This document shows positions 18,576-28,527 of a stretch of 64,000 nt of DNA, piece after piece. The notes below the pieces were generated by a model that searched no databases, was not told where the DNA came from, and worked only from the letters and a program-made list of their open reading frames with translations. A program made the translations under genes and the position numbers. The stretch is from Streptomyces sp. NBC_01707 (lineage in GTDB: Bacteria > Actinomycetota > Actinomycetes > Streptomycetales > Streptomycetaceae), in the NCBI RefSeq assembly GCF_041438805.1, contig NZ_CP109190.1, positions 1,550,001 through 1,614,000 on the forward strand. Reading direction: 5' to 3'. Numbering within the stretch: the stretch's first letter is position 1; every line of letters begins with the position of its first letter.

Positions 18576-18797
18576 AGTGGGGGTGGCGACAGCATTCACG
18601 TCCGACCGAGGCCGGAGATGGAGCCGCAAGGCCGCGGCGTCGTGCCGGGGCCAGGGGCCCGGTCTCGACGAGCGTGGCTGCCGATGGCGCGGGCGCGGTG
18701 ACGGCCGCCCCTTGAGTTGCCGATCGCCTCACCGGCGGAAAGCCACAGCGCGGCACTACGCCCTACCGGCTTGGCGCCCGAAATATACAGTTGATCC

Positions 18798-21686
18798 ATG
18801 AATGCTCGGTTGGCCCTGCTTAACAGCGTGGAACAGGGCGTCGCGGAGGGCGAGGTGCTGCGGCTCGCGCTCCAGCACGCCGTCGCCGAGCTGGACGGCC
18901 TGGGCGGGACGGTGCACCTGCGTGGCCCCATGTCGGCGCTGCGTCTGGTGTCGGTGACCGGACTGCCCCCGGCCCTTGTCCGGCCGTGGGAGATCATCGA
19001 CCAGGAGGACGACGCGGTCCCGGCCCGGGCCGTGCGCCAGGGCACCGGCGTGTGGGAACTCCACGACACCTCAGGCACGTCGGTCGCCGACTGGCCCGGC
19101 ACGGGCCTGGCAGCCGTACCGATGTTCGGCGCGGATCGCCCGGCCGGCGCCCTCACCGTGGTGACGGGTGCGTCGGGAGAGCCCACCAGGAAGCATTGGG
19201 ATTTCCTCGCAGCGGTCGCCGCCTGGGCGAAGGAGCGAATGATCCAGGCCCGGCCACCCGCCCGCCCTGCCCGGGAGGAACCGAGTGGCAACTTCCTGCG
19301 GCAGGCGCTCAAGGCCGTCCAGGTAGGCACCTGGGACTGGAACATCCGTACCGGCGCACTGTCCTGGGACGACGCGGCCATGGCCGTCTACGGCACCGAG
19401 CCCGCCGACTTCACGCCCCAGGTCGAGAGCTGGATGAAGGTGGTCCACCCCGACGACGTGCCGTGGGCTCTCGCCGCCGTCGAGAAGGCGATTCGCACCC
19501 ACGGTGTATTCCAGGCCGAATACCGTGTACGACGCCCCGACGGCAGTTACGGCTGGACCCAGGCGCGCGCAAGGGTGGTGCTCGACGAGGCGGGCGAGCC
19601 CTACCGGATGATCGGGACGGCATGGGACAGCAACGAGTCCCGGTCCGCCCGCGACGCGCTCAGCCACGCTTTGCGCCACATGAGCGATGGGTTCCTCTCG
19701 GCGGACGACGACTGGCGGGTCACCTTCGTCAACCTGGAGGCGGAAGGCCTGCTGGGTTCCTCCGAGGAGGAGCTGTTCGGCCGCGTGCTGTGGACACTGC
19801 CCGCCGTGCAGCAGGTCCCCGACATGGAGGCCCGTTGTCGCCGGGCCGCCGCCACGGCCACGCCCGCGGGCTTCGATGTGCACATGCCGGATACAGGACG
19901 CTGTTACCACCTGCGGCTCGTCCCGGTGCCCGACGGCGTCACGCTGTACTTCACCGACGTCACCGAGATGCGCAGACACGAGGCCGAGCGCATCGCCACC
20001 GAGACCGCCTCCGCCGAGCGCGCCTCGCGCATCACGGAGCTGACCGCAGCGCTCGCCACGGCGACCACGTCACGGGACGTGGTGGACGCGGTGGCCCAGC
20101 GGGTACTGCCGCCGTTCCGCGCCACCGGGCTGCTCGTACAGGCCGTCGAGGGCAACCGGGTCCGCAACGTCGGAGCCGTCGGCTACCCCCGCGCATTCCT
20201 CGAGCGAGTCGACGGCCGTTCGCGAGTCCCGCATGACCCCGTCTGGGACGCGATCTCCACCCAGGGGCCGCTGTTCGTCTCCTCGCCCGAGGAATACGCG
20301 GCGCGCTATCCCGCCATGGCCGACCACCCGCAGGACATCGGCAAGCAGTCCTGGGCGTTCCTGCCGCTGACGGCCGCCGGGCACACCTTCGGCGTCTGCG
20401 TGATCGTGTTCGACCGACCGCGCCACCTGGCCGACGAGGAGCGCACACTGCTGACCGCCATCAGCGCCCTGGTCGCGCACGCCCTGGAACGCGCACGGCT
20501 CTACGACGCCGAGCACACCCGGTCCCGGGAACTGCAGCGCGCGCTGCTCCCCCGGACACTGCCCGACCTCCCGGCGTGCACCACCGCGGCCCGGTACCTG
20601 CCCGCCGGCCACGGCATGGACGTCGGCGGTGACTGGTACGACGTCATCCCGCTCTCCGCCGGACGGGTCGCGCTCGTCATCGGCGACGTGATGGGCCACG
20701 GCCTCTCCGAGGCTGCCACGATGGGACGGCTGCGCACGGCCGTTCACACCCTGGCCGACCTCGAGCTGCCACCCGACGAGATCATGAGCCACCTCAACGA
20801 CATCGTCAGCGGCCTCGGGGAGGACTCGTACGCCACGTGCCTGTACGCGCTCTACGACTCCACCACCCGGACGTGTTCCATCACCCGCGCCGGGCACCCA
20901 CCACCGGCAGTGGTCCACCCCGACGGCACCGTGCACTTCCCGCATCCGGTCCCCGATCCGCCCCTGGGGGTGGCAGAGCCGCCGTTCGAAACGGTGGAGC
21001 TGACGATGCCACCGGGAAGCCTCCTGGTGCTGTACACCGACGGCCTCATCGAATCGTCCGAGCGCGAGATCGACCAGGGCATGACGGATCTGGCGCAGCT
21101 CCTGCGCACCAGGGAGAGCGAAGACCTGGACCTGCTGTGCGAGTACCTCATCGCCGGCCTGCTCCCAGCCGGAGATCACACCAGCGACGACGCCGCCCTC
21201 CTGGTCGCCCGTGTGCACGCGCTCAGCCCGGACCACATGGCCTCCTGGCCACTCCCGGAGGACCCCCAGGCAGCGGGCCTGGCCCGCAGGCACGTCCGGG
21301 AGCAGCTGTCCACGTGGGGGCTGGACGACATGGCGACGACCACGGAACTGCTCGTCAGCGAACTGGTCGGGAACGTCGTGCGTCATGGGAGGGGCCCGCT
21401 GCAGCTGCGGCTGCTGCTCGACGCCGACCTGGTCTGCGAGGTCTCCGACGGCAGTCTGACCATGCCCAGGGTCCGCCACGCGTCCGAGACGGACGAGGGC
21501 GGCCGGGGACTGCAGCTGGTCGCCGCACTCTCCCAGCGGTGGGGTACTCGCTACACCGCTGCCGGCAAGTGCATCTGGACCGCGCAGACGATGCACGGAG
21601 CCGACGTCGCGGCTCCGCCCCCGCCGGAATCCGACACGGACGCCGGCGCGCCCCCCGAATCACCGCTTGACGCCGAGCACGCCTGA
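18798..21686 (+). CDS. GAF-PAS-PAS-GAF-SpoIIE phosphatase-ATPase sensor protein
   Basis: A 962-residue cytosolic protein with, in order, GAF (~10-150), PAS (~165-285, GTWDWNIRTGALSWDDAAMA), PAS (~290-400), GAF (~420-570), PP2C/SpoIIE phosphatase (~575-810: LQRALLPRTLPDL, GGDWYDVIPL, GDVMGHGLSEAA, SDDAALLVA) and RsbW-like ATPase (~820-930: SELVGNVVRHG, GRGLQLVAA). The ATG has no ribosome binding site, but TATACA ends 8 nt before it, so the message may be leaderless. The C-terminal half has the same domain order as the permease fusion at the left edge. It converges with GH15 copy two, with 7 nt between stops. Confidence 0.9.
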   Translation: MNARLALLNSVEQGVAEGEVLRLALQHAVAELDGLGGTVHLRGPMSALRLVSVTGLPPALVRPWEIIDQEDDAVPARAVRQGTGVWELHDTSGTSVADWPGTGLAAVPMFGADRPAGALTVVTGASGEPTRKHWDFLAAVAAWAKERMIQARPPARPAREEPSGNFLRQALKAVQVGTWDWNIRTGALSWDDAAMAVYGTEPADFTPQVESWMKVVHPDDVPWALAAVEKAIRTHGVFQAEYRVRRPDGSYGWTQARARVVLDEAGEPYRMIGTAWDSNESRSARDALSHALRHMSDGFLSADDDWRVTFVNLEAEGLLGSSEEELFGRVLWTLPAVQQVPDMEARCRRAAATATPAGFDVHMPDTGRCYHLRLVPVPDGVTLYFTDVTEMRRHEAERIATETASAERASRITELTAALATATTSRDVVDAVAQRVLPPFRATGLLVQAVEGNRVRNVGAVGYPRAFLERVDGRSRVPHDPVWDAISTQGPLFVSSPEEYAARYPAMADHPQDIGKQSWAFLPLTAAGHTFGVCVIVFDRPRHLADEERTLLTAISALVAHALERARLYDAEHTRSRELQRALLPRTLPDLPACTTAARYLPAGHGMDVGGDWYDVIPLSAGRVALVIGDVMGHGLSEAATMGRLRTAVHTLADLELPPDEIMSHLNDIVSGLGEDSYATCLYALYDSTTRTCSITRAGHPPPAVVHPDGTVHFPHPVPDPPLGVAEPPFETVELTMPPGSLLVLYTDGLIESSEREIDQGMTDLAQLLRTRESEDLDLLCEYLIAGLLPAGDHTSDDAALLVARVHALSPDHMASWPLPEDPQAAGLARRHVREQLSTWGLDDMATTTELLVSELVGNVVRHGRGPLQLRLLLDADLVCEVSDGSLTMPRVRHASETDEGGRGLQLVAALSQRWGTRYTAAGKCIWTAQTMHGADVAAPPPPESDTDAGAPPESPLDAEHA

Positions 21687-21693
21687 TCGGTGC

Positions 21694-23541
21694 TCAGCCG
21701 AGGGCGCGATCGAGGTTGAATGCGGCGCTGATGAGGGAAAGGTGGGTGAACGCCTGCGGGAAGTTGCCGAGTTGTTCCCCCGTCGGTCCGATCTCCTCCG
21801 CGTACAGGCCGAGATGGTTGGAGTAGGTGAGCATTTTTTCGAAGGCCAGGCGGGCGTCTTCCAGGCGGCCTGCCCGGGTGAGGGCTTCGATGTACCAGAA
21901 CGAGCAGATCGAAAAGGTGCCCTCCGTGCCCAGGAGGCCATCCGGGCTGGCTCCCACGTCGTAGCGGTGGACAAGCGAGTCGGTGACCAGGTTCGCACCC
22001 AGGGCGTCCAGCGTCGAGAGCCACTTCGGGTCGACCGGGGAGACGAACTTGACCAAGGGCATCATCAGCACGGCGGCATCAAGGACGTCGCCGTCCAGTT
22101 GCTGGACGAAGGCGCCGACCTCGGACGACCAGCCCCGGCTCATGATCTGCCGGTAGATGGCGTCACGGCTCCGCCCCCATCGGACAAGGTCGGCAGGCAG
22201 GCCACGCCGGGTCGCCATGCGCATGGCCCGTTCGATCGCCACCCAGCACATCAGGCGCGAGTACAAGAAGTCCCGTCGTCCGCCGCGGGTCTCCCAGACA
22301 CCTTCGTCCGGCTGGTCCCAGTGGTCGCAGACCCAGTCCACCACGGCGCCGACCTCGTCCCAGTGGTTGCTGCTGATGGGCTGCCCCCACTTGTCGTACA
22401 GATAGATGGAGTCGATGAGCGCTCCGTAGATGTCGAGCTGGAGCTGGGTCGCGGCACCATTGCCCACCCGCACCGGGGACGAACCCATGTACCCCTCGAA
22501 ATGCTGCAGTTCGCATTCGGGCAGCTCACGGCGTCCGTCGATGCCGTACATGACCTGCAGCGGCCCGGTGTCGTCGTCGTCCTCGCACTTGATGCAGGAG
22601 GACAGGAAGCCCATGAACGCTTCGGCCTCCGACGTGAAGCCCAGCCTGAGCATGGCGTAGATGCAGAAGGCGGCGTCCCTGACCCACGTGTACCGGTAGT
22701 CCCAGTTGCGCTCGCATCCGATCTCCTCGGGCAGGCTCGTCGTCGGCGCAGCCACGATCGCGCCGGTCGGCGCGTAGACGAGCAGCTTCAGCGTCAGCGC
22801 GGAGCGGTGCACCATCTCCCGCCACCGCCCGTGGTAGCGCGAGGAACTCAGCCACCGCCGCCAGTAGCGGACCGTGGCCTGGAACTCGTCCTCGGCCTCA
22901 CACCTGGCACACGCCCGCGGAGCGACCTCTGCCCCCACCCGGTCGAGGGCGAAGACCGCGGACTCGCCTTCCAGCAATTTGAAGTGTGACCAGGCATCCG
23001 TGCCGTCGCATTCGAGCGGGACCGTGGCCGTCAGGGCCAAGGAAAGGTTCTCGGACACGAAGAGCGCGCTGTCGCCCTGCAGGCGCGCACTGTGTGGTTC
23101 GGTCCCGTAACCGAAGCGGGGAGCCACCCTCGCGGTGAACGGAAGCGAGCCCCGGACACACAGCAGACGCCGGATCAGCCGGTGCCGGTGGACCTCGCCC
23201 CCTTCGTCACCGATGGGCATGAAGTCCTGGATCTCGCCCACTCCGTCCGCGGCGAAGAACCGCGTGATCAGCACATTGGTGTCGGGAAAATAGAACTGCC
23301 GGGTCCGCGCAGGTACGTCCGCTGCCAGCTGGAACGATCCGCCCCGGTCCGCGTCCAGGATGGAACCGAACACGCTGGGCGCGTCGAATTGCGGGCAGCA
23401 GTACCAGTCGATCGTGCCGTCGGTGCCCACGAGCGCGACGGTACGAAGGTCGCCAATCAGGCCGTGTTCGGCGATCGGCAGATAGCGCCCGGAGCCCGCT
23501 CCCTGCCCGCATCCACCGAATCCGGCATTCTCGAACGCCAT
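21694..23541 (-). CDS. Glycoside hydrolase family 15 protein (second copy)
   Basis: A 615-residue enzyme opening with YLPIAEHGLIGDLRTVALVG, then CERNWDYRYTWVRDAAFCIY (acid-catalyst region) and EEIGPTGEQLGNFPQAFTHL (catalytic-base region), so the GH15 core is complete. It is only moderately similar to the copy at 14682, e.g. a Cys-rich insert IKCEDDDDTG. The ATG at 23541 has GGGAGG seven bases upstream; the longer reading to 23676 does not. Substrate is uncertain (alpha-glucan or trehalose). Both GH15 genes flank phosphatase genes, which hints at a shared stress or carbon-storage role (inference). Confidence 0.88.
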   Translation of the reverse strand: MAFENAGFGGCGQGAGSGRYLPIAEHGLIGDLRTVALVGTDGTIDWYCCPQFDAPSVFGSILDADRGGSFQLAADVPARTRQFYFPDTNVLITRFFAADGVGEIQDFMPIGDEGGEVHRHRLIRRLLCVRGSLPFTARVAPRFGYGTEPHSARLQGDSALFVSENLSLALTATVPLECDGTDAWSHFKLLEGESAVFALDRVGAEVAPRACARCEAEDEFQATVRYWRRWLSSSRYHGRWREMVHRSALTLKLLVYAPTGAIVAAPTTSLPEEIGCERNWDYRYTWVRDAAFCIYAMLRLGFTSEAEAFMGFLSSCIKCEDDDDTGPLQVMYGIDGRRELPECELQHFEGYMGSSPVRVGNGAATQLQLDIYGALIDSIYLYDKWGQPISSNHWDEVGAVVDWVCDHWDQPDEGVWETRGGRRDFLYSRLMCWVAIERAMRMATRRGLPADLVRWGRSRDAIYRQIMSRGWSSEVGAFVQQLDGDVLDAAVLMMPLVKFVSPVDPKWLSTLDALGANLVTDSLVHRYDVGASPDGLLGTEGTFSICSFWYIEALTRAGRLEDARLAFEKMLTYSNHLGLYAEEIGPTGEQLGNFPQAFTHLSLISAAFNLDRALG

Positions 23542-23703
23542 GCCAGGCCTCCCTGCCACCGCGGCACCATCGCCGTGAAACCGAAAATGACCCTGATAAG
23601 AGTCTAAATCGCCACACAATTGAACTTGGATCTTCCTCCTCAGCTGCACCACCGCCGTGTGCCGTGCCGCGACCACAACTGCGATTCGTCACCATCCGTG
23701 CGT

Positions 23704-24762
23704 TCAAGCGGCAGGCGGCGTGGGCCGCCGCAGGTGGGCCAGATCGTCGGGCGGTGGGCTGTCGGGCCGGTGGAAAAGCGGGGTCTGGTCGATGGCGGCC
23801 GCCGGGGCGTCGGCCAGCTGGAAGCGTTCACGCAGCCGGTGGTAGAACTCCAGCGGCGCCAGACGGGCCAGGCGCAGCCGATACGGCGCCCGGTAGACCG
23901 CGACCCAGTCGCCGGGGTCCAGCACTCCGCGCGTCTCCCCGTCGATACTCACGGCCACCCGGCCGGAGTGCGGCAGCACACGTACCGCGACCGCCTCGTC
24001 GGCGGCGGCGATCACGGTACGGCCGAAGGCCATGTGCGGAGCGACCGGGGTGAAGACGATGGCGTCGGTGGCAGGGTCCAGTACCGGCCCACCCGCGGCG
24101 AAGTTGTAGGCGGTCGAGCCGGTGGGCGTCGCCATGATGACCGCGTCGGCCGAGTAGGAGGCGAGCAGCTGCCCGGCCAGGTACACGGCCACGCTCGCCT
24201 GCCGGTCCCGGGCGAGCTTTTCCAGGACCACGTCGTTCACGGCGGTGACGTCCAGGGCGACACCCCAGCCGACCGGCTGCGGCCCGGCGGGACGCAGCGT
24301 CGGCGCCGGCAGCGCGGGGCCGCGCCCGTAGCACAGCACCGTGTCCAGGCCGACGGGCGTCTGCAGCGGGCGCGACGCGCGCAGCGTGAGCACCATCCGC
24401 TCCTCGATCACCGCCGCGTCCCGGTGGAGTACGTCCAGAGCCTCCTCCACCTGGTCGGTGGAGATCTCGGTCAGGAAGCCGACCCGGCCCACGTTCACTC
24501 CCAGCACCGACGCCCCGTCCTTGGCGGCGATCCGTGCCCCACGTAGAAACGTACCGTCACCACCGAATGTGATGATCGCCCCGGGATGACCCGCCGCCTC
24601 GGCCTCCTCCTGGCCTCCGTGCCGCGGTTCCCCCTCCCGCCACACGTCGATATCGGTGCAGGCGATGCCGCGAGCGGCACACCACAGGCGGGCAGTCCGC
24701 GCCGCCGCGACGGCGGCGGGCCGGCCTTGGTGGACAACCAGACCCAGCCGATTGAGAGGCAT
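23704..24762 (-). CDS. nadK: NAD(+) kinase
   Basis: A 352-residue ATP-NAD kinase that phosphorylates NAD to NADP. Visible motifs are ITFGGDGTFLRG, the NE/D region TAVNDVVLEKLAR, and MATPTGSTAYNFAAGGPV. The C-terminal ~50 residues are a Pro-rich extension. The start is ATG 24762, immediately preceded in frame by GTG; both lie inside a small inverted repeat. Actinomycetes often have two NAD kinases. This one, flanked by GH15 and an IS relic rather than DNA-repair genes, looks like an accessory paralogue (inference). Confidence 0.9.
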   Translation of the reverse strand: MPLNRLGLVVHQGRPAAVAAARTARLWCAARGIACTDIDVWREGEPRHGGQEEAEAAGHPGAIITFGGDGTFLRGARIAAKDGASVLGVNVGRVGFLTEISTDQVEEALDVLHRDAAVIEERMVLTLRASRPLQTPVGLDTVLCYGRGPALPAPTLRPAGPQPVGWGVALDVTAVNDVVLEKLARDRQASVAVYLAGQLLASYSADAVIMATPTGSTAYNFAAGGPVLDPATDAIVFTPVAPHMAFGRTVIAAADEAVAVRVLPHSGRVAVSIDGETRGVLDPGDWVAVYRAPYRLRLARLAPLEFYHRLRERFQLADAPAAAIDQTPLFHRPDSPPPDDLAHLRRPTPPAA

Positions 24763-24770
24763 CACCTCTC
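24754..24770 (-). promoter_or_regulatory. Inverted repeat over the NAD kinase start codon
   Basis: On the coding strand GAGAGG-TGATG-CCTCTC is a perfect 6-bp inverted repeat whose 5-nt loop contains the start codon and whose 5' arm is the only ribosome-binding-site candidate. In mRNA it could mask translation initiation. The stem is short, so this is suggestive only. Confidence 0.4.
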
Positions 24771-24799
24771 ACCGTAGACCGCCCCGGGCCGCCGCGCAG

Positions 24800-24945
24800 A
24801 TCGCGACAGATCGTCCCGGCGCACCGGTGGTCGAGCGGATCTTCGCCTGGCTTCCGGGCTCCGAACGCATCCGTACCCGCTGCGAACGCGGAGCCGACCG
24901 CCGCGAAGCCTTGCCCGAGCCCGGCTGCTGGAGGAGTGCCCGGAC
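24800..24945 (+). pseudogene. IS5-like transposase 3' remnant
   Basis: The plus-strand reading contains VVERIFAWLPGSERIRTRCE then RGADRREALPEPGC, which matches the conserved C-terminal block of IS5-family transposases (VVERTFAWLHxFRRLRxRxExRADxHxAF...). The remainder is missing or frame-shifted, with no start codon and no detectable terminal repeats. This is a decayed insertion scar between nadK and the NhaA gene, supporting past transposition in this interval. Confidence 0.65.
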
Positions 24946-24968
24946 GCCATCGGTGGCGTCCGGCGGAT

Positions 24969-26858
24969 CTACCGCCTCAGCCCTGCGCGCGCACGGGCTG
25001 TCCGCACCGCGGCGGACAATGCGTCGATGTCGTAGGCGCCGCGGTGCAGCAGGCCGTTGATGAAGAAGGTGGGCGTTCCGGACACCCCGCTCAGATCGGC
25101 CGACTCCATGTGCTCGGCGACCCGGCCGGCCCCCGCGTGGGTACGCAGACTGCGCTGGAAGCGCTTGGCGTCCAGGCCCAGCTCGTCCGCGTAGCGCTTC
25201 AGGTCGGACACCTGTAGCGCGCCTTGGTGCTCCAGGAGGCGGTCGTGCATCTCCCAGAAGGCCCCCTGCTCCGCCGCTGCCTCGGCCGCCTCGGCGGCGA
25301 GTTGCGCGTTGGGATGGACGTCGGTGAGCGGCAGATGCCGCCACACGTAGCGAAGATCACCGAAGTCGGCGAGAAGGTCGCGGACCACGGGTTCGGCCTG
25401 GCCGCAGAAGGGGCATTCGAAATCGGCGTACTCGACCAGGGTCACCGGGGCGTTCTTCGGGCCCCGGACGTGGTCGCGAGCGGGGTCGACCGGGACCGCG
25501 AGATCGATCACCCTCTCCGCGGTGCCGAGCAGCACCCGTGCACGCCTGTGCGGCGACAGGAGCCTGATCGCCGTCGCCACGGCGCAAGTTGCGAGGAAGG
25601 AACAGATCACCGCGCTCAGGATGCCCATCTTCGCCTCCTCGAGCCGGTCTCCTTCGAAGGCGAGTGTGGAGATCAGCAGGGCGACGGTGAACCCGACCCC
25701 GGCGATCGTGCCGCCCCCGGCCAGGGCGCCCCAACCGACCGGAGGTCTCAACCGACCGCGGCTCAGCCGGGCAAGCAGCCAGGAGGCACCGGTGATACCC
25801 ACCGGCTTGCCGACCACATAGCCGAGCAGGATGCCCAGAGTGATCGGGGACGTTGCCGCCCGCGACAGCAGACCTGCGTCGACGGTGATGCCGGCGTTGG
25901 CGAGGGCGAAGAGCGGCACGATCACATAACTCGTCCACGGGTGGTACATCTGCTGGAGCCGCTCGTTGAGCGACACCGCCGAGGCCAGTCCCTGACGTGC
26001 CGAACGCTCCAGTTCGGGTGTGGGCTGCTCCCGGAACGAGATGAACAGATCACTTGCCCGTTCCAGGTCACTGCGCGCCGCCGGGTAGGCATAGGTCAGC
26101 AGCCCCATGGCCAGACCGACGACCACCGGATCGACACCGGACTTGAGCAGGGCGACCCAGGTCGCGACCCCCATCAGCAGGTACGCCACTCCGCGGCGCA
26201 CGCCTGCTGCCCTGACCAGCAGGATCAAGCCGAACAGAGCCACCGCCGCCAGCAGGGCGGGCACGGCGATGTCGTCGCTGTAGACGAACGCGATGACCAC
26301 CAGGGCCAGCAAGTCGTCGACCACGGTGACCGTGAGGATGAACGTGCGCAGCGCGTCGGGGAACCGTCGTCCCAGGATCGCCAGCATGCCCAGGGCGAAC
26401 GCGGTGTCCGTGGACATGGCCGCACCCCATCCGTGGGCCGAGGCATCGCCCGCGTTGAACGCCAAGTAGATACCGACGGGGACGATCATGCCGGCGAGCC
26501 CGGCGGCCAGTGGCAGCATGACCCGCTGCCGCTCCCGTAGTTCGCCCGTGTCGAACTCCCGGCGCGCCTCCAGCCCGATGACGAAGAAGAAGAACGTCAT
26601 CAGGCCGCTGTTCACCCACTCACGCAGGTCCAGCGACACCCCTGCCGATCCCAGGGTCACCGACAGATGCGTCTCCCAGAAGGATGCGTACCCCACGGGA
26701 GCCACGTTCGCCCACACCAGCGCCGCCACCGTGGCGGCCAGCAGCACCGCCGCGCTGCCGGACTCGGTTGCGAGGAACGCGCGCAGCGGGGTCCGGGTCT
26801 CCGGGTCACGTGTGCTCTGCTCCTGGAAGGGCTGAGGGGAGGAGGGGGCGTGTGTCAC
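24969..26858 (-). CDS. nhaA: NhaA-type Na+/H+ antiporter fused to a DsbA/thioredoxin-like domain
   Basis: A 629-residue protein. Residues ~20-410 are an NhaA antiporter with about eleven hydrophobic segments, [33 protein letters not shown] and [14 protein letters not shown] (ion-binding Asp pair). Residues ~440-629 are a DsbA-like thioredoxin fold with CPFC and cis-Pro in [12 protein letters not shown]. This fusion is known in actinobacteria. Its redox partner and the side of the membrane on which the domain sits are not shown by sequence. Start GTG 26858 is preferred since a family-like N-terminus begins there; ATG 26921 is possible. Confidence 0.9.
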   Translation of the reverse strand: MTHAPSSPQPFQEQSTRDPETRTPLRAFLATESGSAAVLLAATVAALVWANVAPVGYASFWETHLSVTLGSAGVSLDLREWVNSGLMTFFFFVIGLEARREFDTGELRERQRVMLPLAAGLAGMIVPVGIYLAFNAGDASAHGWGAAMSTDTAFALGMLAILGRRFPDALRTFILTVTVVDDLLALVVIAFVYSDDIAVPALLAAVALFGLILLVRAAGVRRGVAYLLMGVATWVALLKSGVDPVVVGLAMGLLTYAYPAARSDLERASDLFISFREQPTPELERSARQGLASAVSLNERLQQMYHPWTSYVIVPLFALANAGITVDAGLLSRAATSPITLGILLGYVVGKPVGITGASWLLARLSRGRLRPPVGWGALAGGGTIAGVGFTVALLISTLAFEGDRLEEAKMGILSAVICSFLATCAVATAIRLLSPHRRARVLLGTAERVIDLAVPVDPARDHVRGPKNAPVTLVEYADFECPFCGQAEPVVRDLLADFGDLRYVWRHLPLTDVHPNAQLAAEAAEAAAEQGAFWEMHDRLLEHQGALQVSDLKRYADELGLDAKRFQRSLRTHAGAGRVAEHMESADLSGVSGTPTFFINGLLHRGAYDIDALSAAVRTARARAGLRR

Positions 26859-26984
26859 CGGGCCATCATCGCGTGTCGTGTGCTTGTTGGGCTGCAACGG
26901 CCCACCAGGGCCGCACGGCATTCGACCGCTTCAGATGACGACCGGACCCGGCCCGTTCATGCCAGGCGTCGACCAGGTTCTCTC

Positions 26985-27215
26985 CTCGGACGACCGGCTC
27001 GCCGACGCCGAGCATGTTCCCCTCGCTGTCACGGAACCAGTCGCCGCGTTCACCCCGTGCAGCCTTGCCGGGGTGGTCTCCCTCGATCTCGGCGATCCCG
27101 TCCCTCGTTCGCGATCCGGGTACGTCGACCTTTTCGAACACCACGCCGCGCCGTCCGCGACGCGCCCGACCGCCCGGGCCAGGAACTCGTCTTCCTCGCA
27201 CGACGTCCGAGGGGC
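26985..27215 (-). pseudogene. Decayed VOC/glyoxalase-superfamily gene
   Basis: The minus-strand reading contains GVVFEKVDVPGSRTRDGIAE and then GDWFRDSEGNMLGVGEPV, the characteristic C-terminal half of small VOC (glyoxalase/bleomycin-resistance fold) proteins. The N-terminal half cannot be read in one frame, and recognisable fragments shift frame near 27150. No intact start exists. The rest of the 489-nt interval 26859-27347 shows nothing else recognisable. Confidence 0.5.
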
Positions 27216-27347
27216 AGCCAGGGCTGAGGCCGAGTACGGTGCCGGCGAGGGAGCCCCTCCTGGCGTCACCGACGGCGCTCTCCTGACGACGGCCTCGGCG
27301 CCCCGCCCGCCGGACCCGAACGGCGAGGTCGCGCGGAGGGATCGGTC

Positions 27348-28355
27348 TCACCGTCCTGACCAGGCCAGCAGTGTGTCCGCCGGCCATGAGGTGACGACCC
27401 GTTCCGCCGGCACACCGCACTCCTCGGCCCGGGCACAGCCGAAGATCTGCCAGTCGAGCTGACCCGGCGCGTGGGCGTCGGTGTCGATGGCGAACAGCAC
27501 TCCGGCATCCACGGCGCGACGCAGCAGACGCCGGGGCGGATCGAGCCGTTCGGGCCGGCTGTTGATCTCCACGGCGGTGCCGGACTCGGCGCACGCGGCG
27601 AACACCTCGTCCGCGTCGAACTGCGACTCCGGGCGCCCTCGGCCGGTGATCAGACGGCCTGTGCAGTGCCCCAGAACGTTCGCCTGCGGATGACGGACGG
27701 CGGCGACCAGCCGGCGGGTCATGGTCCGCGCGTCCATCCGCAGTTCGGAGTGCGCGGACACGACCACCACGTCGAGCTGTTCCAGCAGTTGCGCTTCCTG
27801 GTCGAGGGAGCCGTCCGGGAGGATGTCGCACTCGATTCCGGTGAGCAGCCGGAACGGCGCCCAGCGGTCGTTGAGTTCGGCCACGGCCGCCAACTGGCGG
27901 CGCAGCCGTTCCGGCGACAGGCCGTGTGCCACGGTCAGCCGGGGAGAGTGGTCGGTGAGGACCGCCCACTCGTGTCCCAGCTCCATGGCCGTACGGCCCA
28001 TCTCCTCGATCGGGCTTCCGCCGTCCGACCAGTCGGAATGCAGATGGCAGTCGCCGCGCAGCTCGGCACGCAGGCCACCGCCGCCTTCGGTGAGCGGACC
28101 GGCCGTGTCCTCCTCCAGCCGCCGGAGGTAGTCCGGGACTTCACCGGCCAGCGCTTCCCGTACGACCTGTGCCGTCTTCGGCCCGATGCCTCTGACCGAC
28201 TCCAGCGTCCCCGCCGTCACGCGTTCCGTGATCTCGTCGCCCCCCATCGCTCCGATCGCACCAGCCGCTGTACGGAACGCCTGGACGCGGTACGTGGCTG
28301 CCCGGTCGCGTTCCAGCAGGAAGGCGATCCGGCGCAGGGCATCCACCGGATCCAT
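27348..28355 (-). CDS. Helix-hairpin-helix/PHP-domain metal-dependent hydrolase (PolX C-terminal type)
   Basis: A 335-residue protein. Residues 1-95 are a PolX-like helical segment with a helix-hairpin-helix (LESVRGIGPKTAQVVREALA). Residues ~105-335 are a PHP domain with metal motifs DCHLHSDWSDGG, VLTDHS, GIECDI, SAHS, GHCTGR and DTDAHAPGQ. The polymerase core of PolX is absent, so it is a stand-alone HhH-PHP protein, likely a phosphoesterase or nuclease acting on DNA ends or nucleotides (inference). GGGAGGAG precedes ATG 28355. The longer reading to 28664 overlaps the next gene and is not used. Confidence 0.85.
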   Translation of the reverse strand: MDPVDALRRIAFLLERDRAATYRVQAFRTAAGAIGAMGGDEITERVTAGTLESVRGIGPKTAQVVREALAGEVPDYLRRLEEDTAGPLTEGGGGLRAELRGDCHLHSDWSDGGSPIEEMGRTAMELGHEWAVLTDHSPRLTVAHGLSPERLRRQLAAVAELNDRWAPFRLLTGIECDILPDGSLDQEAQLLEQLDVVVVSAHSELRMDARTMTRRLVAAVRHPQANVLGHCTGRLITGRGRPESQFDADEVFAACAESGTAVEINSRPERLDPPRRLLRRAVDAGVLFAIDTDAHAPGQLDWQIFGCARAEECGVPAERVVTSWPADTLLAWSGR

Positions 28356-28527
28356 CGGCTCCTCCCGTCCCGCCACGCGGGGGCTGCGCACCGGGGTTCT
28401 TCCCACGTCGGCACACCCCTGAGGCGGCGGCGTCTCGTACGCTCCCGCTCGGCCGCCGGGCTGCACCGTCGGGCGGCGCGCCGGAGGAGACGCGGCGGGC
28501 ACAGGCCGACGCCTCCTCCGGACCGTG

